A stretch of DNA of 64,000 nucleotides, taken from Mallotus nudiflorus. Taxonomy: Eukaryota > Streptophyta > Magnoliopsida > Malpighiales > Euphorbiaceae. The notes beneath the pieces are model-generated. The model did no database searches, was not told the DNA's origin, and was given only the letters and a program-made list of their open reading frames with translations. The DNA lies in NCBI GenBank assembly GCA_947683625.1, contig CANTUR010000457.1:186001-250000 (forward strand). Direction: 5' to 3'. This document shows, piece by piece, positions 11,564 through 23,440 of this stretch (position 1 is its first letter; every line of letters begins with the position of its first letter). Made by a program: the position numbers and the translations under genes.

Positions 11564-11838
11564 CATGAAGGATAAGTGTAGAGTTATTATTGAGAGACAA
11601 AGATAGCTAAACCTGAATATGAAGGAAGTGGTTAAGAAGGAAAATTTGAGGCTGTTGGATTTAGACATTAGTTACTCAATCTCTAATAGTGAATGGGTAA
11701 GCCTAGTGCAATGTGTGCCTATAAAGAGTAGTATGACAGTCCTAGAAAATGAAAATGTGAGCTTATTTTGAAAAGGATGGCTAATGGGTGGAGAGTATGC
11801 ATTGACTACAGGAAGTTAAATTTAGCCATAAGGGAGGA
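11564..11838 (+). pseudogene. Ath-2 reverse transcriptase, N-terminal fragment
   Basis: One frame reads NLNMKEVVKKENLRLLDLDI, then SISNSEWVSLVQCVPIKSSM and, after a stop and frame change, a region matching the GWRVCIDYRKLN block. This is the start of the Athila RT domain before its first catalytic Asp. The coding line is interrupted at 11838 by a solo LTR and resumes at 13449. No full RT of this copy remains in the window. Confidence 0.75.
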
Positions 11839-13448
11839 CAAAACATGTAGAATTGTATAACCCTACTTTCTAAGGACTTAGTATAGAGTAAGTAGGATGT
11901 CAAAAATTGGGAAATGGGGAATTTTATATTAACCGATTACAAAACTAAGTCAAGATAATAATTGAAACTAATTAAGAATTCTAATTACTACTAATATACT
12001 ATAATACTAAACAGAAATAAAAAGAAAATATATATATGTATGAAAATCACAATTCAAAATATAAACAAGAACTTATAAAAGATTATCATAAAACATATTG
12101 ATTGGAAATTAGTACATATAATCTTTAAAATCAACTCCCATTATCATATTAAAGTAAAGTCCCTAAAAGTAACTCTCGTTATCAATTAGAAGTATTTCCT
12201 CTTAGAGTCTACAAGCTCTCTCGGTGTATTATAGAGATAAGAGAAAATCATAAATCACATTATACTAATAAATCCATAAAATTAAAAATCGTTGTCAATT
12301 AAGGATATTCTTGTCTAGAGTCTATAAGATCTCTCAGTGTATTATAGAGATAGATAAGGAAATCCCAAGTAAATCTACTAATTGTTTCCCTTAAGATGAA
12401 TTCCTTATTTCCAAGTAAATCTAATTCTTAAGTAATCACAATTATACATCACTCCAACTCTCATTGTAAATAATTTGATTAAAAAAAGTTACATATGGTG
12501 ATCAATCATAAATAACTTAATTAAGCACTAATTGAAATTAAATCATAAACTGGATAAGATACAAAATATAGTTCTTATTTAATTCATCATTGCAATTCTC
12601 AAACAAGACTTAGCCACGAAGCATCATTAAATAATAACAAAAGAAGAAGAAAGAGAATTGATAAAACCCTTTTCAATAAGCCTTCTATTGCTTGCTTGGT
12701 CTGGAGCAATCTTCTCTTCTTGCTTGCTAACTTGATCTTCAAAATAATAAACTAAGTCCTAATGAAAATTTGTATTTGTATTTCTAATACTATATATTTT
12801 TCTCATAAATTTCTTCATATATAACTAAGATATTTCTCTCTTTGGTCTCTTCTCTCTTTGGTACAAGTTATAATTAAAATATATATGGACCCTAGAGGTG
12901 GTTAAAAGAAGTTATAATTGGAAAGGTACCCTTTCGATTGAAGGGTCACAACTCTATATAGATATAGTAACTTTTAGGGAATTGTTATACTTGGAGATGA
13001 TTTTATTTTGAAATTTTCTTTCATGAAAGTTCTAGATCTTTGAGTTATCTTTCTAGGACAATTTTAATCACCTTATTTTAATGTTTGTAGAAGAAGTTAT
13101 GGCCAAAATACAAAAGCTACTCAAAGCTAAAAAGTTACATTGCTTTGGTGATGAAATGAGTCGGCACAGATTGGTTCTGTCATGACTTGTTCAGACTATA
13201 ACGAGTTGGCATAGTATCAATTCAACTTCCTTTTGCTTCTTGAGCTTCATAATTCATTCTAACAAGTTCAAAGTCCTTTTAATGCATCAATTGAACCTAA
13301 AAACATATTTAAAACATACAAAAAACTTTAAAAGCATTTGGAACTAAAAATAACATTTTCATACCTAAATAAACACACAAACTTAACTAAATTAAACAAA
13401 ACAATACTTATAATGTACTAAATAACTATGCATATTTGCATTGTATCA
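11839..13448 (-). repeat. Solo LTR (Gypsy-like) inserted in Ath-2 RT
   Basis: The RT reading of Ath-2 stops at gagga (11834-11838) and resumes at aagga (13449-13453). These look like a 5-bp target duplication with one change. The insert begins TGATACAATGC on the minus strand and has no coding signal. It contains an internal near-tandem duplication (12165-12244 and 12283-12360) built on cggtgtattatagagata. With no partner LTR next to it and the flanking gene continuous, a solo LTR left by LTR-LTR recombination is the simplest reading. Athila affiliation is likely but not proven. Confidence 0.6.
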
Positions 13449-13580
13449 AAGGATCACTTTTCTCTACCTTTCCTTGTCTAGATATAATTATAATGGGGCA
13501 TGCATATTATTTTTTTCGTGATGGTTATTTTCGATACAATCATGTCTTCATATTTTTAGAGTATCTAGAGAAAATAACAA
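13449..13580 (+). pseudogene. Ath-2 reverse transcriptase, second fragment
   Basis: KDHFSLPFL, then after a frame change GHAYYFFRDGYFRYNHVFIF. This corresponds to the RT block that holds the first catalytic Asp (family pattern LDGYSGYN; here RDGYFRYN, Asp kept). It continues the fragment ending at 11838. It is cut at about 13580 by the LTR of Ath-3. Confidence 0.75.
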
Positions 13581-15059
13581 AATAATAATTTTTAAATTAA
13601 AAAATAAAAAATTAACTAATAAGATTTAGATCAATCAATTGATTTAATTTAATTAATTTAATCATTTGGTAGCTAGTGCTGAGGATTAGTCATATGAACT
13701 AGTTAAAAAAAGATTTAGATCAGTTAAACTAGTGTTTGAATTTATTCCACTAGCTACTACTTGAATTATAGGATCATTTCATAGTTCAATTCATTAACAC
13801 AATCAAGTGTGAATTGCTCAAATCACTTAAAGTCGCTTTTAAGTTCATTAAAGCATACCAAAGTTAATTACATCCTATTTTCATGGTCACATTAATTATC
13901 TAAGGCTCATCAAGTTCTTTAACAATTTAATATTCCTCAAAGGATTCATCTACTTTATGATCGAGGTTCCTAAGTTTCACAAGTATATGAGCTGATAAAT
14001 CATGCAGCCTTTATTGTCTCTAATCTACCCAAAAACATACATTGAATTAGGCCTAAAATTAAATACAAGAATAATTAAGCACAACTTGCAAAATTGACTA
14101 ATAGTTAATTCATTGAACGAAAATAAGAATCCAAACAAATAGTAGTCTAGCTATACAAATCCAAACCTTAAAAGGTGTTTAGCCATTCATGGTTATGGAA
14201 ATGAACATAAACATAATAAAGAGAATTAAAGATGAAAAAGAATTAATAGTTGAAGCTCTTGTATCTTGCATGATTCTTCTTCAATCTCCATTAAATACTT
14301 ATTTTTGTCTTCAAAAGTATCTCTAAATGAATAGAACTTGTTTCTTTATTCAAAAATATATTTGAATGAATAGAATAGCACCTCTATATCCCCTTTTATA
14401 AGAAAAGTATGATGGAAAACCTACTTTCATTTGAACTCCCAAATTTCTACCAAAAAGGAAAACATTCTCTTGCTCGATATGGCCTAGACATGTCCATGTC
14501 AAGTCCCTATCCTTTTTGGCATGGCTTCAATTATAACTGTGCTCTAACCATGCTAAGGTTTGTGATTCCTTCCAATAGCAAACATGGTTTGGCATATGCC
14601 CGTGCCTAGGCTATATTGATCTCTTGTAATTCCTTCAATTCACATAGAAGAGGCCATAGTTTAGAGCATGATCATGTGCAATATCATGTGTCATAGACTT
14701 CAAAGTCCAATAGGAGACACAACTTCTAGCATGGCCATGTTGCAAGCCATAATTCTTTGACAACTTCTTCCAATGCATGGCATGAGCACAAACATGCCCA
14801 TATCATGACCATGTCGTACCCATCCTTAGCTATTTAGGAATTCCTTTTTTAATTATCCTACTAAAAGGGAAACACTTAATAATATTAAATAAAAACTCTT
14901 AATTTTACCAAATTTAAATAAAAAATAATAAAAACTAAATTAAAAGTCTAAACTAAAATAATTTCTAATTAAACCTAAGTTTTACCCAATTATAGCTAAT
15001 TATTTATTCACAAGTGATTAAAATTCAACTCAAAGATATGTGAGAAATTACACACATCA
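13581..15059 (-). repeat. 3' LTR of Ath-3
   Basis: On the minus strand it starts TGATGTGTGTAATTTCTCAC after a polypurine tract, close to the start of the Ath-4 LTR (TGATGTGTGTAATTTCTAC). The middle (about 14430-14830) is rich in variants of catggccatg and catgtccatg. The left border near 13581 is approximate and the last part of the LTR may be missing. Confidence 0.7.
14390..14400 (-). promoter_or_regulatory. TATA box in Ath-3 LTR
   Basis: On the minus strand TATAAAAGGGG, about 660 bases into the LTR. No other TATA of this quality is seen in this LTR. Function is inferred only from sequence and position. Confidence 0.5.
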
Positions 15060-15736
15060 AATTCTCCCACACTAAATCTTTGCATGTTCTCAAGTAAAAA
15101 TCAGATTTAGAAATTTAGTCACTAGCTCAACTACAACCAAAGAGTTATAATATCTAAAATATGCAAGTTGATAACACCGAGAGTAAAAAATGTTTACTAT
15201 AAGATAAGTAGACCAAAGTACATCATATATGAACAATTTATTAATCATAACTCAAACACATAACTTATTTAAAATCCAATAAGCATATTATTAGAAGAAA
15301 AATAAAATTGGTTATGAGTGCATTTTATGCTCCATTTCATCCTTTTCCAAATTAACATTATTATACATCTTTTCTTTTATTTAATGAGTGCATTTTATGC
15401 TTCATCTCATCCTTTTCCAAATTAATCTCTCTAATTAATTCTTCCCACTCTTAGTAATCCCTTGTAGTTCCTGTGCTATTAAGTGTGGATGCCACAAAGT
15501 GGGTTCTTTGGATACTCTTACTCTAACTAGAGCATTGGAGTATATTTAGAGAATATAAGATTTTGATTTAAACATTGCTTTTACTAAGAAGAGAGGTTTT
15601 TTTGTATTGCAAATTTTCCTAAAATCATGCTTAAATTCAATATTTAAGTTTTATGCTTAGGTTGTAAAAACTAAAATTTTCATACATAATGACCATGTTC
15701 AACTATCTTAATTAATTAACCATTCAATATTTTGAT
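15060..15736 (-). other. Ath-3 3' noncoding region and polypurine tract
   Basis: The polypurine tract is the complement of aattctcccacact (15060-15073). Upstream on the minus strand are two copies of gagtgcattttatgc-type sequence (15323-15337 and 15386-15400) and the shared pentad-like motif (15447-15541, complement of ttctttggatactcttactc). The whole block is the inverted counterpart of about 32.87-33.52 kb in Ath-4. Confidence 0.65.
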
Positions 15737-15741
15737 AATTG
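15737..15741 (+). other. Probable left TSD of Ath-4 (aattg)
   Basis: aattg precedes the LTR start TGATGTGTA. The same five bases follow the right LTR at 34841-34845, and Ath-3 sequence continues on both sides. The right LTR ends in aaaa rather than the usual CA, so the exact border is less certain than for T2 and the Sirevirus. Confidence 0.6.
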
Positions 15742-17081
15742 TGATGTGTATAGTTTCTACATATATTTTGAGTTAAATTCTAATGGATATTGAATAAGTA
15801 ATTGGTTTTTTTTGGGTAGAATTTGAGCTTAATTGAGAAATATTATAGTTTCCTATTTTATTTAGGATTTTATTATTTTTTGTCTAATTCTAGTTAAATA
15901 AGGATTTCATTTACAAGGGTAATTAGTTTTCCTTTTTGTAGGAAAGGTTAAAAAGGAATTTCGAAAAGGTCAAGGATTTGTTTGACACCACTTCGATACT
16001 AGAGGTGTTCAACTACTGTGAGACACTCTAAAATCCATCTTTTAAGTTATGCATTTCCAAATAGAAGTGGTGTGCAACTAGTGCTGCTTGCTAGAATCCT
16101 AACCTAAAGAGTTGTGTGTCTATGCTAAAGTAATGTTGAAGTGGTGTCAGCACAAAAAAGTTTTCTTTTTCAAGAAGTACTCAGGAATTCAAAAGGAATT
16201 AGGTTTTCTACCAAGTTTTTTTTATAAAAAGGGAATCCTATGGCATTCACTCAAGGGGATTAAAGCTTAAAATAAGAGAAAAATGAAGATTGAAGGAAGG
16301 AGACACATATAAGATTGAAAAAGTTTTATTTTATTTTCTTCTTCATCTTTTAATTCTTCTGAACATCTTTTGAACATTATACTTTGCCATTATAAAATTT
16401 TCTTCTTCGCCATTATTATGCATGGCTAAATTTCTTTATAGGGTTTAGGTTATGATTAACTATTCTATAATGTGATTGAACGCAAGTTTTATTAATTAGA
16501 TTTTCAGTTAATTTTATGTTGTTTTGTATTTAATTAATGACCTAACTGATTGCATGTTTATAGGTAGATTCACAAATGAGAGTTAAGGGTAGTTATTAGC
16601 TTTAGACTCATAGGACTTAGACTACTTGACCATGAGAGTTGGTGAGCTCTTCGGGGGACCATGACAATAGGTTGGGGTCTATGGTGGTAAACCAATAATT
16701 GTTAAGGAACTTAATGAGTTTTGATTAACTTCGTCATCATAAGAGTAGGTTAAACTTTAATCTTAATATGATTAATTAAACTTGAGAGAGCCTTTAACTA
16801 TTTCAAAATAATTACCCTTAACTAAAATCAATGTCTTTTGCTTGTTAATATGTTCATGATCTGATTGGAATAGTGAATCTAAACCTTGGCTCTAAGCTTT
16901 TAGTTATTTGATTTTAATTTATCTTAAGTTGCTTTTTTTATATTTGCTTAATTAATTTTATTCAATTTACTAGCTAAGATCATAAGTAAATATATCATTA
17001 CTCAATATACAATCCTCATAGGATGATAACTCTTATATTACAATCATGATTTGTATGCTTGTGGGTTTAAAACAGAACACA
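15742..17081 (+). repeat. 5' LTR of Ath-4
   Basis: It starts TGATGTGTATAG and ends gaacaca just before the primer site. It matches 33528-34840 along its length, for example gagcttaattgagaaatatt, ggcattcactcaagggga and caatcctcataggatgataa. Confidence 0.85.
16223..16230 (+). promoter_or_regulatory. TATA box in Ath-4 5' LTR
   Basis: TATAAAAAGGGAATCC about 480 bases into the LTR. The matching site in the 3' LTR (about 34006-34014) reads ctatgaaaagggg, so the TATA core is lost there. Confidence 0.55.
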
Positions 17082-17087
17082 TTTTTT

Positions 17088-17107
17088 ACTGCCATTGTCA
17101 AAGATTT
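17088..17107 (+). other. Degraded primer-binding site of Ath-4
   Basis: actgccattgtcaaagattt directly after the LTR. It resembles the Athila primer site TGGCGCCGTTGCCGGGGAT (tRNA-Asp type, from family knowledge) with several C-to-T and G-to-A changes. Confidence 0.55.
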
Positions 17108-17314
17108 GCTATATTGATATTAATTTTTCTTTTCTTAGACTAGTATTTTTTAAAATTTTACTTATTTTGCTATTTGATTTTTTAGGTGATTTTTGCTAGT
17201 TTATGAACACTTGATCTAAAGGGACAAACTTAGAGATAATTCACCTTGAAATTTGAAATTAAGAAATCATGTAAGAAAAAATGAAGGGAAAAGCATGAGA
17301 AAGACAAGCAAACC

Positions 17315-18585
17315 ATGGCTGAAGATCAAGTGGAGCAACAAGTTAGGAATCATGCTCTTCAAGAATACACGATGCCTAATCTAAGAGTCAATTTGAGTAG
17401 CATTATAAGACCAAACATGGATGCTAATAACTTTAAGATCAAACCAGTGATCATTCAAATGGTCTCACAAAATTAGTTTGAAGGTCTCTCGAGTGAAGAT
17501 CCTAATTCCCATTTAGCTTAATTTTAGAGATTTGTGACACTTTCAAGATGAATAAGGTTAGTTTGGATGCCATAAAACTCATATTATTCCCTTTTTCTTT
17601 AAGGGATAAATCCAAGTTATGGTTACACTCTCTTATACCATAATCCATCACTTTTTAGGATGTGTTGTAAAAAATATTCTTTTAGCAAGTATTTTCCAGT
17701 TGGAAAGACAACAACGTTTAGATAAGAAATCATAAGTTTAACTTAACACCATGGTGAATCCTTATATGAAGCTTACGAATGTTTCAAAGACTTATAAAAT
17801 CAATGCCTTTATTATGGAGTTCCACATTGGCTGCTCATTTAGAATTTTTATCAAGGACTAACCAAGTCAATAAGAATCACCATAGATGCTATAGCTCAAG
17901 GCTCATTCATAAGCAAGACACTAAACGATGCATACAATTTACTTAAGACTATGGCTTCTAATAACCATCAATGGCATGGTGAAATAAATGAACTAAAAAG
18001 AGTTATAGGAATGCATGAAGTGGATAGTTAGAACCTTATAAATGTAAAAATTGACATGCTTATAAAAAAAATGGAAGGCTTCAACTAAGGTATCTATACC
18101 AATGGCTATTTATTATTATGAATATTATAGAGGAGGTCACTTAACTATAGAGTGTTAAAAGGGTTTTTCTTCTTAAGATTCATCATTTGAGCAATCAATG
18201 CTCTCAACAACTTCCAAAGGATCAAGTAAATCCCTACTCAAACACATATAGCCCAAGATGGTGTAATCACATTAGCTTTTCATGGTCAAATCAAGGAGGA
18301 GTCCAAAACACAAACCAAGGATTTAAGTAGCCCCCATTTAGTTTCCAATAAAAGAATACTTTTCATAAAAATATAAGAATAAACCTAACCTGGAGAGCAT
18401 GATGGAAAAGTTTCTTAGAATTCAAGAAGAATAAAATGAGACCATAAAAAACCTACAAATGGAACATTATGAGGCTATCATGAATCTAACATATGAAGTT
18501 GCATCTCAATTTACAGCCCAAGCATCTCAAATTAGTCAACTCTTTATGCATGGAAAGATGTTAAAGAATCAAATTACTTTATAAG
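17315..18585 (+). pseudogene. Ath-4 gag, part before the T2 insertion
   Basis: The ATG at 17315 opens MAEDQVEQQVRNHALQEYTM. It is followed by ANNFKIKPVIIQMVSQN, a stop in place of Gln, then FEGLSSEDPNSHLA, RDKSKLWLHSL-like sequence and further capsid blocks. The C-terminal part before the insertion reads SQISQLFMHGKMLKNQITL. These are the conserved Athila gag blocks in order. Stops and frameshifts are frequent. The gene is cut at 18590 by the CTAGT target site and continues at 30572. Confidence 0.8.
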
Positions 18586-18590
18586 CTAGT
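18586..18590 (+). other. Left TSD of T2 (ctagt)
   Basis: ctagt, identical to 30567-30571. The gag gene of Ath-4 continues from one side to the other, confirming the insertion. Confidence 0.9.
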
Positions 18591-20729
18591 TATAAATGGT
18601 GGGGTTTAGCATGCACCTAAGACCTTAGCAACTGTGACATTGTTTAAGCTCAGGGCTCTATAGAACAAAATAACTAGTATCACAAAGACATGGTGTGGAG
18701 ATAAGGAGTCACCACCCAGGGTAATAATTAGGAAAAATAAAAAATGGTGGTACTCGATTCTCTAAAAGAAAGCTAGGACCATAATTAGGAGATTCTGGGT
18801 ACAGAATACTAACTTCTTTCAACTTGTGTTCTTTTAGCATTACTTTATGAATTGCTTTCTTACTCTCTATTTACATGCAATTTTATATAAACCCTTATTA
18901 AAATGATTAACTCTAGCCAAACTAGTCAAGAAATATATAAGTAAATAATGCATTTATCATAATCCCTTGGCTAGTCTAATCTACATTGATTTTAACTAAA
19001 TAAGCTAAATTTACATGTTTAAATTCATAAGTGAGCCTAATTCTTATTTAATTTTAATTAAGTGAACCTAATTTTATTTATTTTAATTTAAAAAATGGGC
19101 TTAAATCTACAAATTATGTAAAAGGGCTTTAATTTAATGGTCTAATTCTAAATTAATTAAATTAGTGGGCCTATGTCTAATTAACTAAATGGTCCTAAGT
19201 TATCTATATCCTAAATGTAGTTAATTATGGTCTAATATCAATTTTAATTAATTAAACCTAAAGAAATCTAAATTTATTTAAGTGGGTTAGAGCTTAACAT
19301 GGGCTTAGGGTCCAAAACATATAAACATAAACAAACAAGCCCAAAAACAATAAAAATATAAAAAATAATCAAATAAAAGATCAAACCATTAATTTAACTT
19401 ATTCCTTCTAAAAACTCTAATTTAATTAAACAAATAAAACAAAAAAATTAATAGGCAACCTTATTCCTATTCCCTTAAATCTAATTCAATTTTAATTAAA
19501 CAACATAACAATTTCTATAGCCACTAATTTTAATTAATTACCCAACTATAAATCTTAATTTTACTAGTCAATTAATTAAAATAAAACACATAAGCACACA
19601 CACCAAATTTCATTATTCTCACTATTAGGGCTATTACAATGACTATTGAGAATAATAAAAAGGAAGAAGAATTAATACATTCCCAAAAATAAATAAAAAT
19701 AAGACAATTAAATAAAAAAACCTAAAAACTACATTTAGCTATAAGGTTCCCCATCCATGGCATTCCATGGACCTCTATATATTTGGCCCTTTAAGTATGA
19801 TCATCATGTATTCTCCTCAATAATCACCATTATAAAAGGGTAAAACAATGATTAGTGAATAAAATTATAATAAAAATTCAATAAAATTGAAATTCAATAA
19901 AATCAAAATACTAAAAAAAGAAAAAGAAAAGAAAGAACGGAGAAGATAATGTTTATGGATGCTGAATAAATTGCTCCTCAGACTAGTAAGATCATCGTTG
20001 GTTGTACTAGGCCTTCAAGAATTTGTTATTCTTCTTTTGAAAAATCTCTAATGAATAAATCACTAAGAATTTTTTGTGTATTGCCTAAATAAAAGTCTAG
20101 AGATCTTTAAGAAGAAGAGAGCCAAAATTATAGAAAAAAAGGTGCTAAGGATTGAGAATTCCCTCTCCTTTCCAAGAGCTTAAGCTCTCCTTTTATAGGA
20201 AAAACGAAAAAAACCTAAGTCCTATACATATTAAGAGTTCCAATTTTAAAAGAACTTTATTTCCTGAAAATTTAGATAAATCCCAAAAATAAATTTAAGA
20301 AAATTTTTTAGCCAATCAAAACTCAGGAAAAAATATTTTTTATTTTCTATAAAAATACAAAAAATAAATGGAAAACATATAATTTCGATCAGAATTGCAT
20401 AATTCTTATTGGAATTGCATAATTTTGATTGAAATTATAGAATTTTGATATGAATTATAGAATTTTGATTTGAATTCTATAATTTTGATGCATATTATTA
20501 TTCTTTTACTTTTCATTACAAAAAGATCCCTAACAGAATTTAAATTTTTCAATTAAGTCTCAAAAAATATTACATTCAAGTCTTTAAAAAACCAATTAAA
20601 CTCTTATTAAAAATGCATTTTGACTTTTGAGATTTCAAATTCAAGTATTAATGACCTACTTATAACATTTTCATCATTTGAGTCATTCATCGCATCCATA
20701 TTTTATTATCCTAAAATTGGGTGTTTACA
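18591..20729 (-). repeat. 3' LTR of T2
   Basis: Starts TGTAAACACCC on the minus strand at 20729 and ends TTTATA at 18591. Close to 28551-30566, with differences about every eight to ten bases in the first few hundred, mostly transitions. A 22-bp minisatellite-like run (gaattgcataattttgat variants) is at about 20380-20490. Confidence 0.9.
20190..20197 (-). promoter_or_regulatory. TATA box in T2 3' LTR
   Basis: Minus strand CCTATAAAAGGAGAG, followed at once by the palindrome GAGCTTAAGCTC. The same pair is in the other T2 LTR. Confidence 0.6.
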
Positions 20730-20746
20730 GTTGCCCCATTTTTTCA
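20730..20746 (-). other. Polypurine tract of T2
   Basis: Minus strand TGAAAAAATGGGGCAAC directly before the LTR start TGTAAACA. T3 has caaagggggcaac at the same place. Confidence 0.75.
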
Positions 20747-20917
20747 TTATTTACTTGATAAATTACAGGAAAGCAAGTCAGCACACAATTTCTTATGGAC
20801 AATGTTTAAGTACTTACCTATGCTCTTTAAGGCTTTTTACTTGTAAGTAATCATTAGTTCACGATGAATGCTTGTGTTATTGTATAACACTAGGCATAAA
20901 ATTTAAACATTTGAGGA

Positions 20918-21888
20918 AACACTATACTCGGATATATAGCATTCATTTAAAAGGATACATCACACTTGGTCATATGATGTTAACTATACTCAATCGTATA
21001 GTCTAAATTGGAAGGATACATTATACTCAGTCGTACAATGTAAACTATAATCGGTCGTATAGTCTGAATTGAAATGACACATTGTACTCAGTTTAGAATG
21101 TCGACTATACTCGATTGTGTAGTTAGATTAGGAGGATACATCATACTCAGTCATATGATGTTGACTACACATGGTTGTATAGCCTGAATTAGAAGGATGC
21201 ATTGTACTCGATCATATAATATTAACTACACTCAGTTGTATAGTATGAATTGAAATGGCACATTGCACTTGACCGTACAATGTCAACTATTCTTGGTCGT
21301 ATGGTCTAAATTAAAATGACACATTGCACTCAATCGTACAATGTCGATTATACTCGATCGTATAGTCTAAAATGACTCATTGCACTTAGTTGTACAATGT
21401 CGATTATACTCGATAGTATAGTCTGAATTGAAATGACCCATTGCACTTGGTCATACAATGTCAACTACACTTAGCCATATAATCTGAATTAAAATGGCTC
21501 ATTGCACTTGGTTGTACTATATTGACTATACTTGATCATATAGTCTGAATTAAAATGACATATTGCACTCAATCATACAAAGTCAACTACACTTAGTCAT
21601 ATAGTTTGAATTGAAACGACACATTATACTCGGTCATACAATGTCGACTATACTCAGTTGTATAGTTTGAATTGAAATGACACATTTCACTCAGTCATAT
21701 AATGTCGACTATACTCAGTTGTATAGTCTGAATTGAAATGACACATTGCATTTAATCATACAATATTGACTACACTTGATCAAATAGTCTGAATTGTAAT
21801 GATACATTGCACTCAGTCGTACAATGTTAACTACACTTGGTTGTGTAGTCTAGATAGGAATACACTACACTCGATCGTGTAGCATTGA
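20918..21888. repeat. Tandem array, about 61-bp unit, about 16 copies, twin palindromes
   Basis: Each unit has two imperfect palindromes: cattgtactcagtcgtacaa(tg) and actatactcggtcgtatagt, joined by ctgaattgaaatgaca. Arms differ between units but mostly stay paired: CTATAC with GTATAG in most units, CTACAC with GTGTAG at 21829-21848. Likewise CATTG with CAATG in most and CATCA with TGATG at 20957-20979 and 21139-21160. It lies about 170 bases from the T2 polypurine tract, in the 3' untranslated part of the element. Unit length is not a multiple of three, so it is unlikely to be coding. Confidence 0.9.
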
Positions 21889-21934
21889 TTTCTTTTATGC
21901 TTTGCATTTTGCCAATTCATTTTTCATTTCCTTT

Positions 21935-22578
21935 ATCCCTTTCATTGCTTATCAATTATGCTACAATCCATAATTGCTTGTGATTAGTTGCACCCCTTTC
22001 ATTGTTCACTAATGATGTTGTGTCCATAATTTCTCACGATTATCTATAATCCATAATTGCTCACCAATGATGCTTCAATCCATAATTACTTGCGATTAGC
22101 TGCAACCCTTATATTGCTCACCTTTGATGCTATAGTCTATAACTGCTCATAAATTTACTACAATCCTTTCATTGCTTACCTTTGATGCTACAGTCCATAA
22201 CTACTTGCAAATAGACTACAATCCTTTCATTGCCCATTTTTTATGCTACACTCCACAACTACTAGCAAATTGACTACAATCCTTTCATTGCTCACTTTTG
22301 ATAATGCTACAGTCCATAACTGCTCATTGATTTTAATTAACTACAACCCTTTTATTACTCCCCTTTGATGTTGTAATCTATAATTGCTTACAAATTGACT
22401 GTAGTCCTTTTATTGCTTGCTTTTGATAATGCTACTATCTATAACTGCTTGCTGATTTTAATTAACTGTAACCCTCTCATTGCTCACCTTTAATGCTAAA
22501 ATCCATAATTACTTGCAAATTGACTACAGTCCTTTCATTACTTGTCTTTGATAATGCTACAGTTCATAACTACTCTCA
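21935..22578. repeat. Second tandem array, 60-66-bp unit, about 10 copies
   Basis: Unit built on tgctacagtccataactgct, then gcaaattgactacaatcc and tttcattgctcacctttga. Copies alternate between a shorter form and one with an insert like attttaattaa. It follows the twin-palindrome array but has a different sequence. Confidence 0.85.
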
Positions 22579-23113
22579 ATTTTTATTTTTTATTATTTGA
22601 GTCAAATGCTTTGAATTCTTTATGCTAACTAATTAGAATTTTTGCTTACTGAATTTGAATTTCACTATATTGACTGATTAGATTTTCTTGCTGACTAATT
22701 TCAATTTCGTTGTGTTAACCATCTCTACAAGTTAGGTGCACTTCCTTCTAGATTTACAATTCCTATAAACTTATTAAAGTTAGCTTTAATCGTGATGAAT
22801 GTACAAAAGTACATTCTAATGTTCAAAATTTATGAGAAAATTCATCACTTTTTCATGAGATAGCATGCACTTAATGAATCTCACTATTTTTTATTTTTAT
22901 TACTATCATTTATTTGCCATCTGTAAAGGTGAGAGGCATCGTTAACCATCTTATGCTGAGAGCATATCATTTACCAAGTGAAGAGCTTACTTTCATACAT
23001 AATTTTATGGAGAATTTTCTAAACAAAACTATGGAAATTGAGCATAAACATATCAAATTCTGAGTATTAAAATAGTATTTGAATTATTGTTATGCTTCCC
23101 TTCCTTATTCTAG
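22579..23113. other. T2 3' region, no recognised content
   Basis: AT-rich noncoding sequence without clear repeats or protein similarity. Confidence 0.4.
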
Positions 23114-23440
23114 TGTTCCCTTGCCTTTCTGATATTATTTAGCATGGATACCATTGGAAAGGACCTTTGGATACTCATACTCTTACAGAGCATTAGAGTA
23201 AATAAAGCAGGTTTTAACGTGGGTCCTCTTTTAGTATTCCCATATCTTTCTTATATTACTTAGCATGGATACCGCTAGAAGTTTCATGTTGATACTCTTA
23301 CTCATTTCTAAGCATTGTAGTATATTATGCTTGCTTTTATTTTAATTCTCCTCTTAGTATTCCTCACCTTTCTCATATTACTTAGTGTGGATACCGTTAA
23401 GGGATTTTATACTCGTACTTATTTCTGAGAATTAGAGTAG
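23114..23440 (-). repeat. Three tandem copies of the Athila-shared motif inside T2
   Basis: Copies at 23114-23200, 23230-23322 and 23354-23440, about 120 bases apart. Plus strand: agcatggatacc, then tttggatactcatactctta and gcattagagta. The complement matches single copies in Ath-1 (about 9866), Ath-4 (33048-33121) and Ath-3 (15447-15541). Confidence 0.75.

Noticed and set aside
14409..14609. Open frame of 66 codons
   Set aside because: Lies in the Ath-3 LTR just downstream of its TATA box, on the opposite strand; phrase repeats explain it.
20918..22578. Independent centromeric satellite block
   Set aside because: The arrays are bounded by the T2 polypurine tract and T2 internal sequence, so they belong to the element. 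A larger satellite derived from them elsewhere in the genome cannot be excluded.
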